DNA of 64,000 nucleotides from Rubrimonas sp036735545 (GCA_036735545.1 DAINOD010000007.1:4000-67999), one strand, 5' to 3'; counted from the first letter of the stretch, positions 25,704 to 34,896 are shown. The notes: generated by a model not told the origin, from the sequence alone. Program-made: numbers and translations.

Positions 25704-26479
25704 TGGACCCCATCCTCGAAGCCCGGGGGCTCGTGAAGCGATACGGACGGGTCACCGCGCTCGACCACGCCGACTTCGAGCTCTACCCGGGCGAGATCCT
25801 TGCGGTGATCGGCGACAACGGGGCGGGCAAGTCCACGCTGATCAAGGCGCTCTCGGGCGCGATCACGCCCGACGAGGGCGACATCCGCCTCGAAGGAGCC
25901 CGCGTCCAGTTCTCGTCCCCGCTCGATGCGCGCAGGCACGGGATCGAGACGGTCTACCAGCAACTCGCCATGTCGCCCGCGCTGTCCATCGCCGACAACA
26001 TGTTCATGGGGCGCGAGATCCGGAAGTCGGGCCTCATGGGCAGGTGGCTCCGCCAGCTCGACCGGCCGGCGATGGAGCGGTTCGCACGCGAGAAGCTCAA
26101 CGAACTCGGCCTCATGACGATCCAGAACATTCGCCAGCCGGTCGAAACGCTGTCCGGAGGCCAGCGCCAGGGCGTGGCCGTCGCGCGGGCCGCAGCCTTC
26201 GGTTCCAAGGTGATCATTCTCGACGAACCGACCGCGGCCCTTGGCGTCAAGGAAAGCCGCCGCGTGCTGGAACTGATCCTCGACGTGAAACGGCGCGGCA
26301 TTCCGATCGTGCTCATCAGCCACAACATGCCCCATGTCTTCGAAGTCGCCGACCGCATTCACATACATCGGCTTGGGCGCCGGCTGTGCGTGATCCGCCC
26401 GGGGGACTATCAGATGAGCGACGCGGTCGCCTTGATGACCGGCGCCAAGGAGCCGCCGGTCGAGCGCTCCGCCGCCTAG
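25703..26479 (+). CDS. frcA: Fructose-type ABC importer ATPase (single domain)
   Basis: 258 residues, one nucleotide-binding domain, unlike the double RbsA type. Walker A GDNGAGKST, Q loop VYQQLAM, signature ETLSGGQRQGVAVARA, Walker B VIILDEPTAALG, and H-loop LISHN. Start ATG 25703 overlaps the permease stop. Followed by 271 bp without a recognisable gene and then by the convergent TRAP operon. Closes the frcBCA importer. Confidence 0.94.
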   Translation: MDPILEARGLVKRYGRVTALDHADFELYPGEILAVIGDNGAGKSTLIKALSGAITPDEGDIRLEGARVQFSSPLDARRHGIETVYQQLAMSPALSIADNMFMGREIRKSGLMGRWLRQLDRPAMERFAREKLNELGLMTIQNIRQPVETLSGGQRQGVAVARAAAFGSKVIILDEPTAALGVKESRRVLELILDVKRRGIPIVLISHNMPHVFEVADRIHIHRLGRRLCVIRPGDYQMSDAVALMTGAKEPPVERSAA

Positions 26480-26750
26480 CAGGGGGCGCCGTGAACAAGG
26501 CGCGGAGACCTGCGGAACCGCGCCAGGGGCGGGCTGAGGCGGCGACCATCTCCGGAGCGCGACTGTCGCCGGAATTTCTCAGGTTTGGGCCGTTCCCTCC
26601 GGTGGTGAGGGCTGCGTGGGGGCTCCGAGGGTGCGACCGCCCCCGACGAGGTCGATACGCCAAGGCGAGACCATTCGCGGCGGGTGGCGCTGATGCCGGA
26701 GATCAGACCACCTGGCGTGATGGCGAAGGGCGTCTCCGAAGCCGGGCGTG

Positions 26751-28067
26751 CTAGGCCAGCCCCAGAGCGCGCGGCAGCGCGAGCGACAGCGCTGGCGCGG
26801 CGATCAGCAGCGCAAGCCGAACGAGGTCGGCCAGCACGAAGGGCGCCGCCCCGCGCCAGATCGCGCCGAGGGGCGTTTCGGGCGAGACAGCGCGGATGAC
26901 GAACAGGTTCATGCCGACCGGCGGCGTGATCAAGCCGATCTCCACCACGCTGACCAGCAGCACCCCGAACCAGATCGGGTGCAGTCCCAGCGCCTCGACC
27001 AGCGGGAAGACGGTCGGCAGGGTGAGCAGGATCATCGAGAGGCTGTCGAGAAAGCAGCCCAGCACGAGATAGAGCGCCATCACGGCCATCAGCGCGCCGA
27101 ACGGCGTGAGCCCTGCCTCGGCGACCCAGCCAACGGCGGCGCGCGGCAGGCCGGAGCTTTCGACGAAGAAGTTGAACCAGGCCGCGCCGATCAGGATCAG
27201 AAAGATCATCCCCGTCGTCTGCGCCGTCTCCAGCAGCCCGTCGCGCAGGCTCGCAACACCCAGCCGTCCGCGCACGGCGGCGAGCGCCAGCGCGCCTCCG
27301 GCCCCGATCGCCGCCGCCTCGGTCGGCGAGAACAGCCCCCCGTAGATGCCGCCGATCACCAGCGTGAACAGGAGCGCCACATCCCAGACGCCGCGCAGCA
27401 GCCGCAGGCGCGCCGGCCACGGCATCCGCTCCGCGGCGCGCCCGGCGCCGGGGCGCAACGCCACCACCGCCCGCACCGCGCCCATGTAAAGCAGCGTCGC
27501 CAGCACCCCGGGGACCAGAGCCGCGGCGAACAGCGCGCCGATGGATTGCTGCGCGATCAGCCCGTAGAGCACGAGGATGATCGAGGGCGGAATCAATACC
27601 CCCAGCGTGCCGCCCGCCGCCACGGCGCCGGCCGCCAGCGCGTCGTCGTAGCCCGCCGCGCGCATCTGGGGCAGCGCCACCCGCCCCATGGTCGCGGCCG
27701 TCGCCAGAGAGGAGCCGCAGATCGCCCCGAACCCGGCGCAGGCGCCCACCGTCGCCATGGCGAGGCCCCCGGGCCGGTGCCCGACGAAGGCGCCGACCGC
27801 CGCATAGAGATTGCGCGACAGTCCCGCATGGGTGGCGAAGACGCCCATGAACACGAACAGCGGCACCACCGACAGGCCATAGGGAAAAACCGCCTCGAAG
27901 GCGAGATTGCCGAGCACGAAGGACGCGCCGCCCCAGCCGACCGCGAGCCACGCGCCGCCCGCGCCCACCAGCCCCATCGCCACCGCGACCGGCACGCGCA
28001 GCGCGATCATCCCCATCGCGGCGGCGAAGCCCGCCGCGCCCATCCATTCACCCATGGGGCCGCTCAC
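26751..28067 (-). CDS. dctM: TRAP transporter large permease (DctM)
   Basis: 438 residues, about 12-13 helices. Typical segments are CAGFGAICGSSLATAATMGRV, GTLGVLIPPSIILVLYG, PTEAAAIGAGGAL and LITPPVGMNLFVIR. The GTG at 28067 overlaps the DctQ stop (GTGA); an ATG four codons later (28055) is an alternative. It forms the Na+-coupled channel of a TRAP system with the small subunit and the periplasmic DctP protein. The decayed aromatic-catabolism genes just upstream suggest an aromatic acid substrate (inference). Confidence 0.93.
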   Translation of the reverse strand: MSGPMGEWMGAAGFAAAMGMIALRVPVAVAMGLVGAGGAWLAVGWGGASFVLGNLAFEAVFPYGLSVVPLFVFMGVFATHAGLSRNLYAAVGAFVGHRPGGLAMATVGACAGFGAICGSSLATAATMGRVALPQMRAAGYDDALAAGAVAAGGTLGVLIPPSIILVLYGLIAQQSIGALFAAALVPGVLATLLYMGAVRAVVALRPGAGRAAERMPWPARLRLLRGVWDVALLFTLVIGGIYGGLFSPTEAAAIGAGGALALAAVRGRLGVASLRDGLLETAQTTGMIFLILIGAAWFNFFVESSGLPRAAVGWVAEAGLTPFGALMAVMALYLVLGCFLDSLSMILLTLPTVFPLVEALGLHPIWFGVLLVSVVEIGLITPPVGMNLFVIRAVSPETPLGAIWRGAAPFVLADLVRLALLIAAPALSLALPRALGLA

Positions 28068-28552
28068 CCATCGCGCCTGCCCGCCAGCACGCCCACGAGC
28101 CTCAGCGCCGCCGCCAGAGCAGCCAGCGCGCACCCCGCCAGCAAGGCCCCCCAATAGATGATCATCGGCAGCCCGAGGTCCTGGCTCACGTCGCCCCAGC
28201 CGTGCACCCGCATCGCCTGCGGCCACGCCGTCCACAGGATCAGCGCCATGAAGCCGACCCCCAGGGCGAGCGCCAGCGCGTCGAGCGCCCGGCGCGCCAG
28301 GGCGGGCGCCGCTTCGGTGGCGATCTCGACGCGGACATGGGCGCCGGTGTGGAAGGCCCACGGGATCGCGAGAAACGCCGCCGTCATCACCGAGAGCTGC
28401 GTGAGGTCCACCGTGCCGAGCACGGTGAAGCCCAGGCCGCGCCGGCCCACCACGTCTGCGGCCACAACGCCGATTGCGGCGACGAGCGCCGCCATGCCGA
28501 TCAGCGCCGCCGCGGCGAAAAGGCGGCCCGCGGCGCGATCCAGACGGTCCAC
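28064..28552 (-). CDS. dctQ: TRAP transporter small permease (DctQ)
   Basis: 162 residues with four helices at about 12-35, 48-70, 88-110 and 128-152. Contains AADVVGRRGLGFTVLGTVDLTQ, AIPWAFHTGAHVRVEI and WGALLAGCALAALAA, matching the DctQ family. GTG 28552 directly abuts the DctP stop (TAG-GTG, no gap) and the gene overlaps dctM by four bases. Confidence 0.9.
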   Translation of the reverse strand: MDRLDRAAGRLFAAAALIGMAALVAAIGVVAADVVGRRGLGFTVLGTVDLTQLSVMTAAFLAIPWAFHTGAHVRVEIATEAAPALARRALDALALALGVGFMALILWTAWPQAMRVHGWGDVSQDLGLPMIIYWGALLAGCALAALAAALRLVGVLAGRRDG

Positions 28553-29581
28553 CTAGCGCCCGGCCTCGGCGTCGAACTGCGCCACCAACGCCTGCGCCCG
28601 GGCGTAGAGCGCGCGGGCCTGCGGCGCGCCGCCGGCCTCGAGCTCCGCCAGATAGGCGTCGATCATCGGCTCGAGCTCGGCGAGCCACGCCGCCCGCGTC
28701 GCCTGATCCACCGGCACGATGGCGTTGCCGCGGGCCTCGGCGTCGGCGCGGCCCGAGGCGTCCCACCTGGCCCACCAGTCGCCGAACTTTGCGACCAGCG
28801 CCTCGCCGGTGGTCTCGTCGATCATGGCCTTGAGATCGTCGGGCATCCGCTCGTAGGTCTGCTTGTTCATCACGACGTAGAAGGCGGCGGTGTAAGCCCG
28901 CGCGTCGGTGTGGCAGCACAGCAGTTCGTTCAGCTTGATCGCGCCCACAAGGTCCCACGTCGTCACCAGACCGTCGAGGACGCCCTTCTGCAGGTTCTCG
29001 TAGATCTGCGCCGGCGGCATCCCGACCGGGCTCGCCCCGAGGCTCTCCAGCATCGCCGATGCGGCCGGGCCGGGCGAACGCATCCTCAGGCCGCGCAGGT
29101 CGGCCAGGCTCTCCACCGGCTTGGCGCGCGTGTGGAACAGACCGCCATTGTGAACGTAGAGGGCGAGGACGTGGAAGTCGTCGTACTCCCCGCCCAGCGC
29201 CCCTTCCTTGTGCAGCGCCCACAGGGCCTTCGAGCCCGAATCGGCATGCTCGACGAGAAAGGGCAGCTCGATGACGGAGGTCGCAGGGAAGCGGCCGCGC
29301 GGGATGCCGGCGAGCCCCAGCGCCACGTCCACCACGCCTGCGCGCACCTGATCGGCCTGCCGCGCCGCATCGCCGAAGGCGGAGGGGCCGGGGAAGATCT
29401 CGTAGGCGATCCGACCGCCGCTGCGCGCCTTGAGGTCCTCCGCCCAGGGCCCGAGGAAATCAGTCTGGAAACCGTGGCCCGGCGGCAGATAGTGGCTGAT
29501 CCTCAGCGTCACGTCCTGCGCCGCGGCCGGACTGAGCGCCAGGATGGCGAGCCCGGCGAAGGCCCCGAACAACTTGCGCAT
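28553..29581 (-). CDS. dctP: TRAP transporter solute-binding protein (DctP)
   Basis: 342 residues. Signal peptide 1-21 (LFGAFAGLAILALSPAAA), then the DctP fold with LRISHYLPPGHGF, the Arg motif in LRGLRMRSPGPAASAMLESLGASPVGMPPA (the Arg ion-pairs with carboxylate ligands in the family) and QIYENLQKGVLDGLVTTWD. ATG 29581 follows GGGAGGAGA. First gene of dctPQM. Ligand probably a mono- or aromatic carboxylate. Confidence 0.92.
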   Translation of the reverse strand: MRKLFGAFAGLAILALSPAAAQDVTLRISHYLPPGHGFQTDFLGPWAEDLKARSGGRIAYEIFPGPSAFGDAARQADQVRAGVVDVALGLAGIPRGRFPATSVIELPFLVEHADSGSKALWALHKEGALGGEYDDFHVLALYVHNGGLFHTRAKPVESLADLRGLRMRSPGPAASAMLESLGASPVGMPPAQIYENLQKGVLDGLVTTWDLVGAIKLNELLCCHTDARAYTAAFYVVMNKQTYERMPDDLKAMIDETTGEALVAKFGDWWARWDASGRADAEARGNAIVPVDQATRAAWLAELEPMIDAYLAELEAGGAPQARALYARAQALVAQFDAEAGR

Positions 29582-29642
29582 TCCCGTTCTCCTCCCTGTC
29601 CGACGTCGTGCGCGCCGGTGCATCGTCAGAATAGCCGCGAAG

Positions 29643-30269
29643 TCAGACCGCGTCGCCCTCCAGCCGCCAGAAGCCCAGCGCCTGTTGCGCCGCACGGTCC
29701 GAGAAGGCGAACAGGACGGTCTCAGCCGTCGCTTCTATGCGCAGGCTGGACCACGGCGGCGCCACGAACACCGAGCGCGGCGCGATGGGCGCGACCATGT
29801 CGTCGATGCGCAGAGCGCCGGCGCCCTCGACGACGACGATCACCTGGCTCTCGGTGCTGCGCGGCGGCGCGACGGTCGCGCCGGCGCGCACCTGTCGTGC
29901 GAAGGCCGCCAGCGTGCGCAGGGCGGGGCCGCCGGCGGTGGGGTCGCCGAACTCCACCACGGCGGTATCGCCGCCGTCCGCCTCAAGCGCCGCGGCCAGC
30001 GACGGGCGCCACTCGGCGTAGGGGTAGCAGACGACGCCGTCGCCGCGCTGGCGCGCCGTGGGCCGCCCGTCGGCGTCGAGCGGGCGCAGGGCGCGCGCCA
30101 TGAGCGTGGAGCGCGTGTCCGGCCGCGCGTTGGCCGACACGCCGGGGCCGTGCTCGGCGAACTCGGCGGCGAAGAAGCGCACGACGGGAATGTCCAGGCC
30201 GTCGAGCCACACGGCGGGCGCCGCGCCGTGGTTGCCGTGCTCGTGCCAGCAGGAGGGCGGGGTCAGCAC
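29643..30269 (-). pseudogene. Gentisate 1,2-dioxygenase, 3' fragment (N-terminus missing)
   Basis: A 208-codon open frame that matches the C-terminal 60% of gentisate 1,2-dioxygenase (bicupin; whole enzymes are about 340-370 residues). It begins right at the first Fe-cupin motif, LTPPSCWHEHGNHG, where WHxHGN carries two iron ligands, and continues through PAVWLDGLDIP and the second cupin domain (RSTESQVIVVVEGAGALRI). About 110 N-terminal residues are lost. Upstream sequence switches, in another frame, to an IclR-type regulator, so this is a deletion scar. It could still make a truncated protein from GTG 30269, but without the N-terminal lobe activity is unlikely. It explains the aromatic flavour of the adjacent TRAP operon. 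Confidence 0.75.
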
Positions 30270-30274
30270 GCGCC

Positions 30275-30510
30275 AGCGCCTGCGGCCCGAGGCGGTAGTT
30301 TCCTGACGCCTTGTCCTGCCCCGCCAGTCCCGCCGCCACCAGACTGGCGAGATACCTGTGCGCCATCGCCGGGGCCATGCCGGCGCGGGCGGCGAGTTCC
30401 TTCAACGGCGCCGGCCGGCCGGCCGCCGCCAGCGCCGCCAGCATCGCTCCCGCCTTGAGCGCCGCCCCTACGACCACGAGCCGAAAGCCACGCCGCATCT
30501 CCTTGTCCAC
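30275..30510 (-). pseudogene. IclR-family regulator, 5' fragment (helix-turn-helix only)
   Basis: About 78 codons from GTG 30510 encode an IclR winged helix: LAAAGRPAPLKELAARAGMAPAM, HRYLASLVAAGLAGQDK and the closing NYRLGPQAL. The ligand-binding two-thirds of the protein is missing; at about 30275 the sequence becomes gentisate dioxygenase, one frame off. Many IclR proteins regulate aromatic catabolism, so the two halves probably belonged to one gentisate locus before a deletion joined them. Confidence 0.7.
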
Positions 30511-30912
30511 CGCAGCACCTTCGATGCGCGGCGACGGGTTCGGTCAATCCGCCAACCCGGTGTCGGACTGCGGGCGGACATGGACGCCCTGCCGATGCAG
30601 GCGCGGGGCGAGGTCGCCTGGCGGCCGGCGCCTCCCGGCGAGCCTGCTTCTGCGGGCGCTGGACCCCAGCATGGGCGACCTCTTCGCCGGAACGACGCCC
30701 CGGGACGCGATGCGCGCGTCTTCGCAGTGACGATCCCGAGGCGACCGGCTCCCCATGCTTACCGATTAACCAGCGCGTCTCGCGGGACACGCCTTTTGCG
30801 CACAATCCGCTTGTCTGGCGGCCTTCATGCCTGAAGTCGCCGCTGTGGCGCCATTCTTGCGTGACTTACGGGCAAGCCGGCCTGTCTGGGTCAGCAGCAT
30901 ACAGGAGACGCC
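30511..30912 (+). pseudogene. Decayed region with an M20 amidohydrolase scrap
   Basis: 402 bp without an intact gene. At 30562-30600 (plus strand) the frame reads VGLRADMDALPMQ, the metal-ligand segment of M20 amidohydrolases such as hippurate or N-acyl amino acid hydrolase (consensus GLRADMDALP). The expected continuation with EETGLP and H(A/C)CGHD is absent. No start or upstream half is seen. Together with the truncated IclR and gentisate dioxygenase genes this marks a multi-gene deletion. The promoter of the following TctC gene should be near the 3' end. Confidence 0.55.
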
Positions 30913-31875
30913 ATGACTGTTTCGCGATCCATCCTCCTCGCCGGAGCACTGGCCATCGTTCCCGCCATCGCGTCGGCGGACGTTTCGCTGCCCTGCCGGA
31001 CCGCACAACTCATCGTGCCGTGGGCCGCGGGCGGAGACACGGACGTCGTGCTGCGCGCGGTGGCGGAGGCCGTGACGGCGCAGGGCGGAACCCCGCTGCA
31101 GGTCGTGAACGTCCCCGGCCAGGGCGGCAACCTGGGCGCGAAGCAGGCCGCCGCGGCGGCCCCGGACGGCTGCACCCTTTTCGCAATCCACCAGAGCGCG
31201 ATCACAAGCTACCTGACAGGGCGCATCGAGTTCAGCCACGAAGCCTTCGATCCGGTTGCGCTGATGGTCTCGACCCCCGCCATCTACGGCGCCGCCGCCG
31301 ACACGCCCTTCGACACGCTGGAGGAGATGGTCGCCTACGCGCGCGAGAACCCCGGCCAGCTTCTCGCGGGCAGCACGCTGGGCTCGACCAGCCATTTTGC
31401 GCTTCTCCTGCTCGAGGATGCGACGGGCGCGAGCTTCAACCACATCTCCTACGAGGGCACGCGGGAGCGGATGACGGCGCTGCTGTCGGGTGTGATCCAG
31501 TTGGCCGAGATCAACCTCGCCGCCAGCGCGCAATACATCACGACGGGCGAGTTGAAGTCGCTGGCCATCACCAGCCCCGAGCGTCACCCGGACGTCCCCG
31601 ACGTGCCGACAGCGCGGGAGGCGGGGGCGGACGTGCTCTATGGCACCGACCGCGGCGTGGTGCTTCCAAAGGGCGCCGACGCCGAAGTCCAGGCCTACTG
31701 GGTGGAGCGGATGCGCCTTGCGGCGGAGTCGCCGGAGTTCCAGGAGCGCATCGCAAACCTCGGCTCGACCGTCACCTTTCTCGGCGGCCCGGCTTACGGG
31801 GAATACTTCGTCGAGACGCTGGAGACGTGGCGCACGATCGCGCAGACCGTCGGCGTCTACAGCCCGATGAACTAG
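30913..31875 (+). CDS. tctC: TTT-family periplasmic binding protein (TctC/Bug)
   Basis: 320 residues. Signal peptide 1-22 (ILLAGALAIVPAIASA), then the Bug fold with LIVPWAAGGDTDVVLRAVAEA, where the WAAGG(D/T)TD loop binds the ligand carboxylate, GQGGNLGAKQAA and the domain 2 segment LAGSTLGSTSHF. ATG 30913 with ACAGGAGA upstream. First of a tctC-tctB-tctA-aspartate dehydrogenase operon. Bug proteins bind carboxylates, often amino acids such as Asp or Glu, fitting the last gene (inference). Confidence 0.92.
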   Translation: MTVSRSILLAGALAIVPAIASADVSLPCRTAQLIVPWAAGGDTDVVLRAVAEAVTAQGGTPLQVVNVPGQGGNLGAKQAAAAAPDGCTLFAIHQSAITSYLTGRIEFSHEAFDPVALMVSTPAIYGAAADTPFDTLEEMVAYARENPGQLLAGSTLGSTSHFALLLLEDATGASFNHISYEGTRERMTALLSGVIQLAEINLAASAQYITTGELKSLAITSPERHPDVPDVPTAREAGADVLYGTDRGVVLPKGADAEVQAYWVERMRLAAESPEFQERIANLGSTVTFLGGPAYGEYFVETLETWRTIAQTVGVYSPMN

Positions 31876-31892
31876 AGCCTCGGGACAGCTTC

Positions 31893-32396
31893 GTGCGCTT
31901 GAATCGCGACGCCGCCGTCGCGTTGGGTCTGGCGCTCTTCGTCGCCGTCATGGCGATGGAGAGCTTCAACATCCGACGGACCGCGTTTTCCTCGTTGCCC
32001 GCCGCCACATGGCCGCGCCTGCTGCTTGGCGCGCTGGGCGTGCTGACGGCGGTCTATCTCGCCCAGTCCCTGCGGGGGAGGGTGGCGCCGGCCGAACTCG
32101 ACGAGATCGAGCGCGGCGCGCCCCCCGGCCTTTTGGCGGCATGGCGACGGCACGGCAACCCGGTGCTCTGCTTCGTCGCCTTTCTCGCGTTCATCGCCCT
32201 GATCCCTGCGCTCGGCATGCTTCTGGGCGGCGTGGCGTTCGTGTTCGTCTGCCTGTGCCTGCTCGGCGAGCGGACCCTGCGCGCGACGGCGCTGCACGCC
32301 GTCGTGGCGCTGGTCAGCGTCACGGCGATGTGGGCGGTGTTCACCTACGGACTGGGCGTCTTCCTGCCTGCAGGCCGTATCCTGCCCCTGCGCTGA
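31893..32396 (+). CDS. tctB: TTT transporter small membrane subunit (TctB)
   Basis: 167 residues with four hydrophobic segments at about 8-23, 33-53, 85-130 (two closely spaced) and 138-158. Begins VRLNRDAAVALGLALFVAVMA, has the weakly conserved TctB pattern LPAATWPRLLLGALGVLTA, and lies between tctC and tctA. GTG 31893 is 17 bp after the tctC stop; the ribosome site is weak, so it depends on upstream translation. A longer upstream frame overlaps tctC and is not real. Confidence 0.85.
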   Translation: MRLNRDAAVALGLALFVAVMAMESFNIRRTAFSSLPAATWPRLLLGALGVLTAVYLAQSLRGRVAPAELDEIERGAPPGLLAAWRRHGNPVLCFVAFLAFIALIPALGMLLGGVAFVFVCLCLLGERTLRATALHAVVALVSVTAMWAVFTYGLGVFLPAGRILPLR

Positions 32397-32431
32397 CGGC
32401 CATATCAGCATCCCCGTCGACGGAGCCCCCG

Positions 32432-34096
32432 ATGTCCGACCTTATGGCCCGCGTTTTCGTCGACGTTTTCGACCTCACCACGCTGTCGCTGATGCTGCTG
32501 GGCGTCTTCGCAGGCATCATCGCAGGGGCCATCCCGGGCTTCACCATCACGATGGCCGTCGTGCTGACGCTGCCGTTCACATTCGGGCTGAACGCCGTGG
32601 ACGGGATCGCCACCATGATGGGCGTCTATGTCGGCGGGCTCTCGGGCGGGTTGTTGTCGGGCATCCTGCTGGGCATTCCCGGCACGCCCTCCAGCGTGGC
32701 CACGACGTTCGACGGTCACCCCATGGCCAGACGCGGCGAGGCGGGGTTCGCGCTCGGGCTCGGCCTGTGGTCTTCGTTCTTCGGCGGGATCCTGGGCGCG
32801 GCGATGCTGGTGGCGCTGGCCCCGCCGCTCGCCCGGATCGGGCTTGAGTTCGGCCCGTGGGAGTACTTTGCGCTCACCGCCTTCGCGCTGACGATCACCG
32901 CCAGCCTGTCGGGCGAGACCCTGCTCAAGGGCCTGATCGCCGCGGTGCTGGGCCTGTTCGTCGCGACCATCGGCGAGGACGGGATCAACGGCGTGGCGCG
33001 TTTCACCTTCGGCTTCGACGACGTGCGACAGGGTTTCTCCGAACTGCCGGTCCTCGTCGGCTTGTTCGCGTTCAGCCAGTTGATGAGCGACATGCGCGAT
33101 CCTGCACGCGCCCGAGGGCCCCTGTTCGGCGGCGACGCCGCAACGCCCGTCCGCATCGAGCACCTGCGTGCGATCCGGGAGATCGCGCGGCAATGGGTGA
33201 ACCTGCTCCGCTCCACCTGCATCGGCGTCTTCACCGGCGCGCTGCCAGCGGCTGGCGGGGCGATCTCGAACATTCTCGCCTACGACCAGGCGCGCAAGTT
33301 CTCTCGCGATCCGAGTGCGTTCGGGACGGGGACGCCGGCGGGCGTCATCGCGCCCGAAAGCTCCAACAACGCCACGGCCGGCGGCGCGCTGATCATGATG
33401 ATGGCCCTCGGCATTCCCGGCGACGTGGTGACGGCGGTCATGTTGGGCGCGCTGACGATCCACAACGTCGTGCCGAGCCCGACCTTCATCCGCGACCAAC
33501 CGCAAATCGCCTATGCGCTTTTCCTCGCCTTCTTTCTGGCTCACTTCATGATGGTGGGCACGCAGGCCGTGGCCATTCGCGGCTTTCTGGCGCTCACGCG
33601 CGTGCGGTTCTACCTGCTCGGCGTCGTGATCCTGTTCTACTGCGCCGTCGGGGCCTTCGCGCTCAACAACGTGGGGCAGGACCTCTGGACGCTGCTCGTG
33701 TTCGGCGTCCTCGGCTACGGCATGCGGCTGCTGGGATTTCCGTTGGCCCCCATGATCCTCGGCGTCATCCTCAGCGGCGTCGCCGAGCGCAACCTGTCGC
33801 GCGCGGTGTCGATAAGCAGCGACTACACGCTGTTCCTCACGCGCCCGTTCTCGCTGTTCTTCGTGGTGCTGTCGGTGTTCTCGCTGCTCTACCCGCTGTA
33901 TCAGGCGCGCCGGGACGTTGCGCGGTGGACGGACTTCTACGGTCCCGCCCTTTGCCTTTCGCTGTCGCCGCCGCTCATGATGATGCGCGGCGAGGTGCGG
34001 CCGGTCGTCGGCGCGGCGCTCGCCGTGGCGGGCCTCTGGCTGGGCTGGCGCGCGCTTCGCGCGCCGAGGCGCGTCGAAAGGGAGGGCGGAACATGA
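32432..34096 (+). CDS. tctA: TTT transporter large membrane subunit (TctA)
   Basis: 554 residues, slightly longer than the usual 500, with 11-12 helices. Family segments: GIIAGAIPGFTITMAVVLTLPFTF, SGGLLSGILLGIPGTPSSVATTFDGHPMA, ESSNNATAGGALIMMMALGIPGD. A C-terminal extension adds one or two helices (LSPPLMMMRGEVRPVVGAALAV). ATG 32432 after GGAG. Overlaps the aspartate dehydrogenase start (ATGA). Couples uptake of the TctC ligand to the sodium or proton gradient. Confidence 0.93.
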   Translation: MSDLMARVFVDVFDLTTLSLMLLGVFAGIIAGAIPGFTITMAVVLTLPFTFGLNAVDGIATMMGVYVGGLSGGLLSGILLGIPGTPSSVATTFDGHPMARRGEAGFALGLGLWSSFFGGILGAAMLVALAPPLARIGLEFGPWEYFALTAFALTITASLSGETLLKGLIAAVLGLFVATIGEDGINGVARFTFGFDDVRQGFSELPVLVGLFAFSQLMSDMRDPARARGPLFGGDAATPVRIEHLRAIREIARQWVNLLRSTCIGVFTGALPAAGGAISNILAYDQARKFSRDPSAFGTGTPAGVIAPESSNNATAGGALIMMMALGIPGDVVTAVMLGALTIHNVVPSPTFIRDQPQIAYALFLAFFLAHFMMVGTQAVAIRGFLALTRVRFYLLGVVILFYCAVGAFALNNVGQDLWTLLVFGVLGYGMRLLGFPLAPMILGVILSGVAERNLSRAVSISSDYTLFLTRPFSLFFVVLSVFSLLYPLYQARRDVARWTDFYGPALCLSLSPPLMMMRGEVRPVVGAALAVAGLWLGWRALRAPRRVEREGGT

Positions 34097-34896
34097 CACC
34101 ACTGCGCGTCGGGCTGGCGGGACTGGGCGCCGTCGGCAAGGTCGTCGCGGAGCGCCTGATCGATGGGGTTCCCGGACTGGCGCTGGCGGCGCTCGGCGTT
34201 CGCGACGAAGGCCGAGCCCGCGCGGCGCTCCCCCGCTTCGACGGACCCGTCGTCTCGCTGGAGGAACTCGCGGCGCTGAGCGACGTCGTGGTCGAAGGCC
34301 TTCCGCCGCCTGCTTTCCTCAGCGTCGCCGTCCCGGCGCTGGAGCAGGGTCGCATCTTCGTGCCCCTCAGCGTCGGGCAACTGCTGGAGCACTGGGACCT
34401 CGTCGGGCTCGCCGAGGCGCGGGGCGCCCGCATCGTCGTCCCCACCGGCGCGCTGCTGGGGCTCGACGCGGTGCGCGCGGCGGCGGAGGGCGAGATCCGC
34501 TCGGTCGCCATGGTGACGCGCAAGCCGCCCGCCGGGTTGGCCGGCGCGCCGTGGATCGTCTCGCAGGGGTTCGATCTGGACGGTCTGGCCGAGCCTCTCA
34601 AGGTCTTCGAGGGGTCTGTCCGCGAGGGGGCGAAGGGTTTTCCGGCGAACCTCAATGTGGCCGCGGCCCTGAGCCTCGCCGGAATCGGTCCGGACCGCAC
34701 GACATTGCAGGTCTGGGCCGATCCGGGCGTCACCCGCAACACCCACACCATAACCGTCGATGCCGACAGCGCCCGCTTCACCATGACGATCGAGAACGTG
34801 CCGACCGTCGAGAACCCCCGCACGGGCCGCATAACGGCGCTCAGCACCGTCGCCGCGCTCAGGGGGCTGACGGCGCCGCTGCGCATCGGAAGCTGA
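34093..34896 (+). CDS. nadX: L-aspartate dehydrogenase
   Basis: 267 residues. N-terminal NAD(P) domain with GLAGLGAVGKVVAERLI (GxGxxG), then the aspartate dehydrogenase domain (DUF108) with VPTGALLGLDAVRAA, FPANLNVAAALSLAGIGPDRT and DPGVTRNTHTI (catalytic His region). Converts aspartate to iminoaspartate/oxaloacetate plus ammonia; can feed NAD synthesis or catabolise aspartate. Start overlaps tctA, so it is translationally coupled to a transporter rather than to nadA/nadC. That argues for aspartate or a related D- or N-substituted amino acid as the transported substrate (inference). Confidence 0.9.
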   Translation: MTPLRVGLAGLGAVGKVVAERLIDGVPGLALAALGVRDEGRARAALPRFDGPVVSLEELAALSDVVVEGLPPPAFLSVAVPALEQGRIFVPLSVGQLLEHWDLVGLAEARGARIVVPTGALLGLDAVRAAAEGEIRSVAMVTRKPPAGLAGAPWIVSQGFDLDGLAEPLKVFEGSVREGAKGFPANLNVAAALSLAGIGPDRTTLQVWADPGVTRNTHTITVDADSARFTMTIENVPTVENPRTGRITALSTVAALRGLTAPLRIGS

